From: Streptomyces sclerotialus
GTDB taxonomy: Bacteria; Actinomycetota; Actinomycetes; Streptomycetales; Streptomycetaceae
Reading direction: 5' to 3'
DNA length: 64,000 bases
NCBI RefSeq assembly: GCF_040907265.1
Contig: NZ_JBFOHP010000002.1
Coordinates: 1-64,000 of the forward strand
The notes under the pieces are model-generated. The model did not search any database. It was given only the letters and a program-made list of their open reading frames with translations, and was not told the origin of the DNA. How positions within the stretch are numbered: position 1 is the first letter of the stretch; every line of letters begins with the position of its first letter. Position numbers and translations under genes: made by a program. Shown piece by piece: positions 9,299 through 16,549 of this stretch.

Positions 9299-9583
9299 CT
9301 ACGACGACTTCTGCTCCCGGTAGAGCACGAGGTGCTCGTGATAAAGCACTCCGTCCCGGATGTCGTCGGTGGCGGTGAACCCGGTGTCGTCGACGTAGTC
9401 CAGGTGGCTGCCGGTCACCGTGTACCGGCCGGTGTACGCGCTGCGCCGCTCGCCGCGGGCCTCTTCGTAGCGGCCGTCCCGCAGTAGCTCCTGACGGATG
9501 TGCCCGTCCGCGGTCACCCACGTTCCGACCACGCCGACCGTTCCGACCACGTCGACGTGGTCGCTCTCCACGGTCCCGGCCAC
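9299..9583 (-). CDS. Atu4866-family small protein
   Basis: A 94-residue protein with the beta-rich pattern of the Atu4866 domain: GTWVTADGHIRQELL, YTGRYTVTGSHLDYVDDTGF and DGVLYHEHLVLYRE. The family resembles a small lipocalin-like barrel of unknown biochemical role and is often encoded beside SDR oxidoreductases and XRE/MmyB regulators, exactly as here. Translation starts at the first ATG after the divergent promoter region. A palindrome with 16-bp arms (9664-9696) lies about 80 bp upstream and probably controls it. Confidence 0.75.
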   Translation of the reverse strand: MAGTVESDHVDVVGTVGVVGTWVTADGHIRQELLRDGRYEEARGERRSAYTGRYTVTGSHLDYVDDTGFTATDDIRDGVLYHEHLVLYREQKSS

Positions 9584-9663
9584 GGCAAACTCCTCTCCTC
9601 GAACGGTGCGGTCCCTCCCGCTCCACCGAGTCTGGGCAGGTCAGCGGCCACCGACCAGGGCGC

Positions 9664-9696
9664 GTGCTGCCTGGGTGTGCCACACCCAGGCAGCAC
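9664..9696. promoter_or_regulatory. Perfect 33-bp operator-like palindrome
   Basis: Two perfect 16-bp arms (9664-9679 and 9681-9696) flank a single central C. The left arm reads GTGCTGCCTGGGTGTG. It sits between the regulator gene (start 9723) and the leftward gene starting at 9583. This is the normal position for an autoregulatory operator serving both promoters. Arm length and symmetry are well above what is usual for an XRE-family site. Confidence 0.7.
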
Positions 9697-9722
9697 ACCG
9701 GGCCGCCGCCTAGCCTGACCAC

Positions 9723-10604
9723 ATGGACGACAACCACCTGGGAGACTTCCTGCGCGCACGCCGCGCCGGCCTGCAGCCGCAGGACGTCGGCATGACCAGC
9801 TACGGAGCCCGCCGAGTCGCCGGCCTGCGCCGCGAGGAGGTCGCCGTCCTGGCCGGCGTGAACGCCGACTACTACACCCGCCTCGAACAAGGCCGCGAAC
9901 GCAACCCCTCACCCCAGGTGGTCGACGCGCTCAGCCGCGCGCTGCGCCTCGACGCGGACGCCCGCGCGCACCTGTACCGGCTGGCCGGGGCCACGCCAGG
10001 CGAACGGCCCTCCGTCCACGCCGCCGAGCGGGTCAGCCCGGCACTGCGACAGCTGATGGACGGCTACCCGAACACTCCAGCGTTCGTCATGAGCCGGACC
10101 CTGGACCTCCTCGCCGTCAACGCCTTGGCCGATGCCCTCTACGCCCCGTTCGAGCCGGCGGACAACTTGGCCCGCATGACCTTCCTCGACCCCGCGGGCC
10201 GCACCTTCTACACGGACTGGGACCGGGCAGCACAGGCCACCGTCGCCAACCTTCGCGAGGCAACCGGATTCGACCCGGACAATCCACGGCTGCGCGAACT
10301 CGTCCGCACCCTCATCGAGCACAGCGCGGACTTCACCCGCCTCTGGCAGTCCCACACCGTGCGAGGCAAGACCCAGGACGCCAAACACTTCCTCCACCCA
10401 GAGGTCGGCCCGCTCACCCTCACCTACCAAGCATTCGACGTACGCGAGACGCCCGGCCAGCAGCTCGTCATCTACCACGCCGAACCAGGCAGCCCCAGCG
10501 CCCAGTCCCTCAATCTGCTCGGTTCCCTCCACGCCACCCGGCGCCGGCCCGACTCCGGCCCCATCGCTGACCAGCCGACGGAACGTGGAGACCAACGGCG
10601 ATAG
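9723..10604 (+). CDS. XRE-family regulator with MmyB-like ligand domain
   Basis: A 293-residue regulator. The N-terminal helix-turn-helix covers about residues 8-80 (LRARRAGL, RRVAGLRREEVAVLAGV, YYTRLEQGRERNPSPQVVDA). The C-terminal domain from about 100 has the MmyB-like pattern, with PAFVMSRTLDLLAVNALADA and NLARMTFLDP. Such proteins bind small or fatty-acid-like ligands in the C-terminal domain and repress adjacent oxidoreductase genes. It is divergent from the Atu4866 and SDR genes, with the palindrome at 9664-9696 between them. The last dozen residues are probably unstructured. Confidence 0.85.
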   Translation: MDDNHLGDFLRARRAGLQPQDVGMTSYGARRVAGLRREEVAVLAGVNADYYTRLEQGRERNPSPQVVDALSRALRLDADARAHLYRLAGATPGERPSVHAAERVSPALRQLMDGYPNTPAFVMSRTLDLLAVNALADALYAPFEPADNLARMTFLDPAGRTFYTDWDRAAQATVANLREATGFDPDNPRLRELVRTLIEHSADFTRLWQSHTVRGKTQDAKHFLHPEVGPLTLTYQAFDVRETPGQQLVIYHAEPGSPSAQSLNLLGSLHATRRRPDSGPIADQPTERGDQRR

Positions 10605-10610
10605 ATCGGC

Positions 10611-10905
10611 TTCGCCGCCGCCTGTTTCCCAGGTGCCGACGCCGACAGCCGCCCGGAGCTGGAGGCCGCTGCGAAGCTCGCCGGGAGATCCGCTCCTGCG
10701 GCGTCGCCGTGACCCTCGCCGTCCACGAGCACAAGCGACCCGGCTGCGGGATCGAACTCGCCATGCTCGCCCTGCTCGCCCAGGAGCTGACGGCGAGTGA
10801 TGTCGGGCTGGACTTCCTCGCCGAGGAGCTGAAGGGTCCGCACCACCCGTCCGGCATCGTGCTCACCGCGCTCGCCGCCATGTCCGGCCCCGTCACCCAT
10901 CACCC
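10611..10905 (+). pseudogene. Serine recombinase fragment
   Basis: Two adjacent plus frames give RPELEAAAKLAG, then IRSCGVAVTLAVHEHKR and ASDVGLDFLAEELKG..PSGIVLTALAAMSG. This is the mid-section of a resolvase/invertase catalytic domain, including the long helix before the DNA-binding arm. The catalytic Ser region and the DNA-binding domain are missing, and there is a frame change near 10684. It is a relic of a mobile element next to the MmyB regulator. Confidence 0.6.
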
Positions 10906-10923
10906 GTCACCCGTCACCCGTCA
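10890..10923. repeat. 7-bp tandem repeat
   Basis: About four to five copies of CACCCGT (first one CACCCAT) directly follow the recombinase fragment. The remaining 235 bp up to 11158 contain no gene I can support. Confidence 0.75.
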
Positions 10924-11158
10924 TGCGGACGCTCCCCGAACACCACGAGCAGACCGCCACCAAGGCGAGCCCGCCCCCCACTACCCTGCGGCTGGTGTCA
11001 GAGCTGGGACTTCAGAGCCTACTGGCGCAGGGTGTCCCGTTCGGTGCGGTCGGCGGTCAGCTCCCAGCGCAGCTTGGTGCCACCCAGTCGGCTACCTGGC
11101 GGACTCTACGTCGCAGGCGTCTTCCTCTGGTCCGCACGCTGATCCAACATGAAACCGC

Positions 11159-11908
11159 CTAGTACGCGAGCTGCCCGATGCCCCCGTCAACGCGCAGCAC
11201 GGTCCCTGCGGTGTAGGCGGATTCGTCCGAGGCGAGATAGACCGCTGCCTTCGCCAGTTCGGTGGCGGTTCCCAGGCGATGGAGAGGCACGGTCCGCCGG
11301 AGTTCCTCGTAGAGGGCGGCCTGGCGCTCGGGGCCGAGGGGCGCGAACGCGTTGGTGATCGTCGGGCCCGGGCTCAGTCCGTTGACGCGGATCCCTCGGT
11401 CCTTCAGTTCATGGGTCAGCCCGCGCGTGTAGGAGAGCAGGCCCGCCTTGGCCGCGCCGTAGACCGTCGCGTTCTCGTGTCCGATGTACGCGGAGACCGA
11501 GCCGACGAGGATGACCGAGGACTGCTGGGAGAAAAGCGGTAACAGGTCCCTGATCAGGAAGAACGGCGACTTAAGATTGGTCGCGAGGAGCCTGTCGAAC
11601 GCCTCCTCGGTCCATGCCTCGATCGGGAGGTGGGTGACGTCGGCGGCGTTGCTCATCAGGATGTCGAGCTTCGGCCATTCCTCCTGGAGCCGCGCCGCGA
11701 GCGCCGCCTGGCCGGGTACGTCGCCGGCGTCACTGGCGATGGTCAGCAGCGGGCCGTCCAATTGCCGGGCCGCCTCGTCCAGCTTTTCCTGAGAGCGGCC
11801 GGTGATGGCGACAGTCGCTCCCTCGGCGAGGAACTCGCGGGCCGTTTCGAGGCCGATGCCGCTCGTCCCCCCTGTGATCAGCGCGTGCTTTCCCGTAAGA
11901 CGATCCAT
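11159..11908 (-). CDS. SDR family oxidoreductase
   Basis: A 249-residue SDR starting MDRLTGKHALITGG, with TGGTSGIG, the SNAAD equivalent of NNAG, the catalytic Ser in VGSVSAYIG, YGAAK, and a GTVLRVDGGIG ending. The ATG at 11908 has GAGGAGGGA upstream. The preceding SDR relic runs into it in frame without a stop, so a fused product could form if the upstream relic were translated. The strong internal ribosome site makes independent translation more likely. The substrate is unknown. Confidence 0.82.
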   Translation of the reverse strand: MDRLTGKHALITGGTSGIGLETAREFLAEGATVAITGRSQEKLDEAARQLDGPLLTIASDAGDVPGQAALAARLQEEWPKLDILMSNAADVTHLPIEAWTEEAFDRLLATNLKSPFFLIRDLLPLFSQQSSVILVGSVSAYIGHENATVYGAAKAGLLSYTRGLTHELKDRGIRVNGLSPGPTITNAFAPLGPERQAALYEELRRTVPLHRLGTATELAKAAVYLASDESAYTAGTVLRVDGGIGQLAY

Positions 11909-12620
11909 GGTTCTGTCCCTCCTCGGATCTCCTCGGATTGCGGTGCGGCCACCGTCAGCGGCCACGATCGCCCCTGTCATGCAACTGGCCCGGCCACTGA
12001 CGACAAACGCGATCACGTGCGGCACCTCGGCCGGGTCGGAGATGCGCTCGAGTGCGGCGGCCAGGCTCATACCACCGATGTCCGGTCCCACCGCCGCGAC
12101 CACCTTCGAGGTGCGCATCGGGCCCGGAGCGACGGCGCTGACCCGCACGTTCGACTCGGCGAATTCCGCCGCCCAGGTGCGGGTCAGCGATTCGAGCACC
12201 GCCTTGGTCGCGCCGTAGACGGTCATGCCCGGCATGCCGAGACCGGCCGCGGTGGATTGGACGTTGACGATGCTGCCACCGCCCGCGGCCATCTTCTCCG
12301 CGAGCAGAGCGGTGAGCAGGACGGGGCACGCACATTGACCGCGAAGGTGGCGTCGTAACTCGCGAAATCCTGCCCGGTGGCCGGGGAGAACGTCATGACG
12401 CTCGCGTTGTTGAGCAAGATGTCGACGGCTTCGGCAGCCGCGGCCAGCTGTCGCACGCCCGCCGAATCGGACACATCGGCAGCGACGAAACGCACCGTCC
12501 CGGCGGACTCGCCACCGACTGCGCGGAAGCCTTTTACGACCTGGGCACCGCGCTTCGGACCGGTGCCGGTCAGGGCCAGGTCGGCGCCGCCCGCGGCCAG
12601 CACCTTGGCCGTCGCGGGCG
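11909..12620 (-). pseudogene. Truncated, frameshifted SDR relic fused in frame to the next SDR
   Basis: Upstream frame: AKVLAAGGADLALTGTG, VDILLNNAS and TFAVNVRAP. A one-base loss in a C-rich stretch near 12325 moves the rest to another frame, with GGGSIVNVQSTAAGLGMPG, YGATKAVLESLTRTW and TGAIVAADGGRTA. The glycine-rich nucleotide-binding motif at the very N-terminus is missing, because the sequence starts abruptly just after the toxin stop at 12621. No stop codon separates the C-terminus from the SDR at 11908. Loss of the cofactor motif makes activity very unlikely. Confidence 0.75.
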
Positions 12621-13472
12621 TCAGAGTGCGCTGAAGCCGCTCTCCCCCGGTCGGCGGCAGCCAGTGATGGCCGCCAGGGGGATTCCCCCGATGAAATCCA
12701 TTTCCTGGGTCGGGCCGACGGGACCGATGACCGCCGCGGTCGCGGTCTCCAGGGACGTGCTGTTGGCGTAGACCGTCGGCTTGGTCAGGATCTTGCTCCG
12801 CGCGGGCGGCGCGGCGAATTTATGCCAGCCGCTGACCTGGATCCGGTAGAGGTGCCGGTCGTTGCTGGCGTACCCGCCGCAGTCCTCGTCCAGCGCCGTG
12901 GAGACCAAGGTCGGCTTGGGGCTGCTGACATGGGCCCGGGCGTAGGCGATCGGGTCCTCAAGGAACATGGCGAGTTCGGTCGCGACGGACGTGTTGTTCC
13001 GGGACCTCATCCCGTTCGCCTGCCGGATGACCTCAGGGGAGCGCCCATCGGCTCGGAAGAAGACCAGGCTTGCCGATTCGGCGAGCGTGTACCCGTGCGC
13101 GGGGGTGTCGGACTGCGCCTGCGCGGGCTCCGCGGCGGCCGACGTCTGCCCGGCCGAGAGCTTGTCGGGCTTGTTCGGTACGGGCGGCGGCTTCCTTTTC
13201 CCGTCGGTGGGCGCGGTCTGTACGGCGACCGGGCCGCCGCGACCCTCGTGGGCGGCACCGGCGGCGGGGGCAGTCCGTGGCTCCACGGCGCGTTGCACAT
13301 CGCGCGGTGCCTGGTCGGCGCCGCGGAGCATCTGGACGACCGCGGCGTTGCCCACAGCGGCCTGTAGGCCGAGCAGGCCATGCTGTGCGGGCGGGGCGGA
13401 TGCGGGCCGACGGGCAGGGATACGGCTGTTGCCCGCCCCGGTGTGGGAGCCGGCCTTCTCGTGATCGTGCAC
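12621..13472 (-). CDS. Putative ADP-ribosyltransferase toxin with cargo-type N-terminus
   Basis: A 283-residue protein in three parts. Residues 33-50 (LLGLQAAVGNAAVVQMLR) match the short helical motif found at the start of many Streptomyces extracellular contractile injection system and polymorphic-toxin proteins. Residues 51-127 are a low-complexity Pro/Ala/Lys linker. Residues 128-275 resemble scabin/pierisin-type mono-ADP-ribosyltransferases: FFRADGRSP (Arg140), VSTA (190-193) as the STS-like strand, and QEMDFIGGIP at 256-265 as the Glu-containing ARTT loop. The first residue of the usual Q/E-x-E pair is Thr255, so activity may be altered. No signal peptide is seen. GTG 13472 is chosen because AGAGGGG precedes it. 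No immunity or injection-system gene is adjacent. Confidence 0.6.
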   Translation of the reverse strand: MHDHEKAGSHTGAGNSRIPARRPASAPPAQHGLLGLQAAVGNAAVVQMLRGADQAPRDVQRAVEPRTAPAAGAAHEGRGGPVAVQTAPTDGKRKPPPVPNKPDKLSAGQTSAAAEPAQAQSDTPAHGYTLAESASLVFFRADGRSPEVIRQANGMRSRNNTSVATELAMFLEDPIAYARAHVSSPKPTLVSTALDEDCGGYASNDRHLYRIQVSGWHKFAAPPARSKILTKPTVYANSTSLETATAAVIGPVGPTQEMDFIGGIPLAAITGCRRPGESGFSAL

Positions 13473-13509
13473 GGGAGCCCCTCTTCTGGCGTGATCGTCA
13501 GCTTCCATG

Positions 13510-13726
13510 GGTACGTGGCGGAGAGCCGCTGGTGCAAGGTATGGGCGGGCAGCACGCGGTGACCGGACGGGCACATCGGGATGCCGCGATGATCCGCGTG
13601 TGGGCCGGCCTGTTCTCGCCAGGGGGCAGAACGCCCCCGGGGTCCAGGGTGCAGCTGCTCGTAGACGTCATCCGGCACATTGATGCGCAGTTCGTGTCGG
13701 GCCGCGCCCGAATCCTGAGCGTTCAA
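13510..13726 (-). other. Possible short ORF with strong ribosome site
   Basis: A TTG at 13726 preceded by AGGAGGA at good spacing starts LNAQDSGAARHELRINVPDD followed by VYEQLH. After about 40 residues the frame loses coding character and overlaps the toxin gene in another frame. It may be the surviving 5-prime end of a gene co-transcribed with the toxin. Upstream, 13745-14055 is AC-rich on the plus strand, and I see no gene there. Confidence 0.3.
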
Positions 13727-14059
13727 GACGTCTCTCCTCCTGGTTCGGGGAGCCGGCAGGGCAGGTGCGGCGGAGCAGCAGACTCGCCGAGCAACACAAC
13801 CGCCCCGCCCAAGCCCGCCAACCCCCGCCGCCGACCAACACAAACAGTCCCGACCAGCAAAAACGCACACCGAGCCTTTTGGCCCTACCGCTACCTACAA
13901 CGAGCCCATCCCTTCTCCGCACAGAACACATAACCCCAGCTCACACGCGCTGACCTCCCCGTTCAAAGCACTCACTCCGCCCTCAACGAACCAGCAACAC
14001 ACCAGGCCAGCCGCCGCCCCGTACACCAACAACCCCCCTCGAAGCGTCACGCTCGCCGC

Positions 14060-14639
14060 GTCGCGGCCGGCCACCGCCCTGGACCGTCCCGTGGGCCAGT
14101 GGCTCTCGACCTCCGGCGGCCCGGGACGCTGGACGGGCATCCCGAGCGGGCCGCGGCGCTGGCGGCGATCGATCCGGACTGGAACCCGGCCTGGCCGATC
14201 GACTGGCAGCGGCACTACGCCGCCGTACGCGAATGCCTCACCGGCGGGGCCGCGGTCGCCGACCTGCTGCCCGGCGACACGGTCGACGGCGCTGACGTTG
14301 GCCGGTGGCTGGCCCGACAACGCGAGCGCTTGGAGCAGCTCGGCATCGCCCCGTTGCCCGCCCCGGAGAAGACGCCCGCGAAAGGCCGCAGGAGCGGTTC
14401 TGGGGCCTTCGAGCGGGGGGTGGCGGGCCCCCTCTGCGCAGTACAAGGCCCGTACAGGCTCTGTGGGGCCCGTCAGCCGCTCTCACGTTGAGGTGTTGGA
14501 GGAGGGCTGGGACGGGGCCGGCGGCGCAGCCGTAGAGGTTCGGCTGGGCGTATTTCTATCGAACAGCAAGAGCCGGCGCGCCAAGCTCACCGCCGATCAG
14601 CTCGCCCAGCTCGCCCAGCCCGGGTCGGACTGGGCGTAG
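14060..14639 (+). pseudogene. Relic of a second terminal-type helicase (C-terminal domain)
   Basis: The middle segment (from 14099) reads AAALAAIDPDWNPAWPIDWQ and GADVGRWLARQRERLEQLGI, directly comparable to the IDPDWN..WPLDWQRHY and GRWLQRQKQ blocks of the intact helicase at 981-3626. The end reads VRLGVFLSNSKSRRAKLTAD..LAQ, matching the intact protein's VKLGVWVSNTKSRRDKLTHD ending. Frame changes occur near 14098 and 14430, and the ATPase domains are gone. This is a divergent paralogue rather than a recent copy. Confidence 0.75.
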
Positions 14640-14646
14640 GCGACCA

Positions 14647-14912
14647 GAGACCGCTCCCACGCGTACGGGCAGTGGTCCGATGACCAAGTGATCGAAGAAG
14701 GGCCCCGCCTCGTGCGTACGGACTGCGGCTGGGCTGAGGTAGCCCAGTCTGTTCCGTAAAGGGACCGTCCCTGCGCGTACGGGCTGCGGAATGTGCATCT
14801 GGCGCAAGGCTCAGCCTATCCGGGACCGTCCCTGCGCGTACGGGCTGCGGAGCAGCGCCTCCTCCGCCCGACGGGTCAGGGTGGGACCGGTCCCCGCGCG
14901 TACGGGCTGCGG
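14647..14912 (-). CRISPR. Orphan type I-E-like CRISPR relic, five repeats
   Basis: The plus-strand repeat core reads GGGACCGTCCCTGCGCGTAC followed by GGGCTGCGG. It occurs at 14761-14789, 14822-14850 and 14883-14912 (one inserted G), with more diverged copies at 14700-14728 and 14647-14675. The three intervals among the last four repeats are exactly 32 nt, so the 29+32 period of type I-E arrays is kept; the outermost interval is 24 nt. The sequence aligns with actinobacterial I-E repeats, which read TCCC..GGGA..GGTCCC in the opposite orientation. The most decayed repeat lies at 14647, which suits a leader at the 14912 side. That side is now a recombinase relic, and no cas genes are in the window, so the array is presumably inactive. 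Confidence 0.65.
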
Positions 14913-15340
14913 GCTCGGTGAGCGGGCCGGTGAGGAGTTCGAGCTGCACGCCGGCGGCCTGGAGCTGGCCGGAGAGCGTCATCAGCTCGGCCGCGTTGTG
15001 CGCGAGGCGCTTGAGCTCGTGGACGGTGAGGATGGCCTCCTGGCCGGGGGCGGCCTCCTTGATGTCGTAGGCGAGCTTGAGAGCCTTCTCCGGCTCCGGC
15101 CGCGTCCTGATGCGGGTGCTGATCTTGTCGGAGAAGATGCGCTTGCACTCGGCGCGCCCTTGCACTCGGCGCGCTCCAGCGCGTCGAGCTGGCTCTGGAG
15201 CTCCTGCTGGGCGGTCGAGCAGCGGGCGTATCCGATCCGGAACGGCTTCGCGGCGGCGCTCGGCGGGGCCTGCTCGACGGGTGGGCCCGGCGCCCAGGTC
15301 CGGCCCGCGGTCCTCGGGGACGGGGACGGGGACGTCGAGT
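14913..15340 (-). pseudogene. Serine recombinase broken by a 17-bp duplication
   Basis: The upstream frame gives PFRIGYARCSTAQQELQSQL then DALERAECK, with the conserved Arg and catalytic Ser of the resolvase/invertase family. The second frame continues RIFSDKISTRIRTRPE, LTVHELKRLAHNAAELMTLS and LQLEL-like LLTGPLT. The break is a perfect tandem duplication around 15142-15174 of CTTGCACTCGGCGCGC plus one base. Removing one copy restores the frame through AECKRIFSDK. The protein then ends abruptly where the CRISPR repeat begins at 14912, so the DNA-binding domain is lost. Confidence 0.8.
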
Positions 15341-15375
15341 TCCTCGCGGAGCGCGAGGACAGGGGGGACGGACAG

Positions 15376-16497
15376 TCAGCGGAACAGGCGGAAGAAACCG
15401 CGCACCTGCTGGACCAGCGACTCCGGTTGCTCCAGCGCGGCGAAGTGGCCGCCGTGCGGCAGCTCCTCGAACCAGCGCAGGTCGGTGAACCGCAGCTCGG
15501 CCTCCCGCCTCGACGGGCGGGTGATGTCGCGTGGGTAGACCGACAGCCCGGATGGCGCGGTCACCTTGTCCCGGAAGTTGGCGAAGCTCTCCCAGTACAG
15601 GCGCGCCGACGACGTGGCCGACGCGGTGAACCAATAGACCGAGATCTCGTCGAGGATCGTCTGCCGCGACAACGCGTCCTCGGGATGACCGTCGTTGTCC
15701 GTCCACGCCCAGAACTTCTCGGCGATCCAGGCCGCCTGCCCGGCCGGGGAGTCGGTGAGGCCGTAGCCGAGCGTCTGCGGCCGGGTCGCCTGGATCGCCG
15801 AGTATCCCCGGCCGGTGCGCTGCATCTCCTTCTCGGCCTCAAGATTCGCCAGCTCCGCGGGCGTCGGGTCGTCGAACGTGCCCGCCGCCACGGATCCCAG
15901 GTTCAGGTGGACGCCGGCGACCCGATCGGGCGCCACGTCGCCCAGCGCCCCGGACACCGCCGAACCCCAGTCACCGCCCTGCGCGCCGTACCGTTCGTAA
16001 CCCAGCGAGACCATCAAGGTGTCCCAGGCGCGCGCGATACGAGTGATGCCCCACCCGGTCGTCGACGGCTTGTCACTCCAGCCGTACCCGGGCAGCGACG
16101 GTGCGACCACGTGGAACGCGTCCGCCGGGTCACCGCCGTGCGCGCGGGGGTCGGTCAGCGGGCCGAGGACCTCCAGGAACTCGAGCACCGAACCCGGCCA
16201 CCCGTGCGTGAGTACGAGCGGGAACGCGTCCGGCTCCGGCGAGCGGACGTGCAGGAAGTGGATGCCCAGCCCGTCGATGGTGTCGCGGTACTGCGGAAAC
16301 ACGTTCAGCCGCTCGGCGAACCCGAAGTCGTAGTCCTCGGCCCAGCTGCGGCACAGCTCCTGCGCATACGCCAGCGGCAGCCCCTGTGACCAGTCGTCCA
16401 CCGGCTCGCGCTCGGGCCACCGTGTCCGTCGCAGTCGTTCACGCAGGTCCGCGATTTCGGCTTCGGTGATGCTGACCTCGAATGGCTCGGCGGACAT
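15376..16497 (-). CDS. Epoxide hydrolase, alpha/beta-hydrolase fold
   Basis: A 373-residue protein with the N-terminal epoxide hydrolase region (residues 1-100, WPEREPVDDWSQGLPLAYAQ) and an alpha/beta-hydrolase core. HGWPGS supplies the oxyanion-hole motif, and GGDWGS carries the nucleophile Asp with the flanking Trp typical of epoxide hydrolases. PHGGHFAALEQPE near the C-terminus carries the catalytic His. It should open epoxides to diols in the cytoplasm; the substrate is unknown. It is immediately downstream of the MFS exporter gene at 16550-17995 on the same strand, so both may form a detoxification unit. Confidence 0.9.
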   Translation of the reverse strand: MSAEPFEVSITEAEIADLRERLRRTRWPEREPVDDWSQGLPLAYAQELCRSWAEDYDFGFAERLNVFPQYRDTIDGLGIHFLHVRSPEPDAFPLVLTHGWPGSVLEFLEVLGPLTDPRAHGGDPADAFHVVAPSLPGYGWSDKPSTTGWGITRIARAWDTLMVSLGYERYGAQGGDWGSAVSGALGDVAPDRVAGVHLNLGSVAAGTFDDPTPAELANLEAEKEMQRTGRGYSAIQATRPQTLGYGLTDSPAGQAAWIAEKFWAWTDNDGHPEDALSRQTILDEISVYWFTASATSSARLYWESFANFRDKVTAPSGLSVYPRDITRPSRREAELRFTDLRWFEELPHGGHFAALEQPESLVQQVRGFFRLFR

Positions 16498-16549
16498 GAC
16501 AAGGCTCCTTGCTGGTCGAGGCGTTGTCGGATCAGATGCAGGTGGACTG

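Noticed and set aside
9545..9562. 18-bp palindrome GACCACGTCGACGTGGTC
   Set aside because: It lies inside the start of the Atu4866 gene and encodes its N-terminal residues; the 33-bp palindrome at 9664 is the better operator.
10925..11158. Minus-strand tail resembling a histidine-kinase-like ATPase end (LRWELTAD)
   Set aside because: Only about 20 residues of vague similarity; not enough to name a gene.
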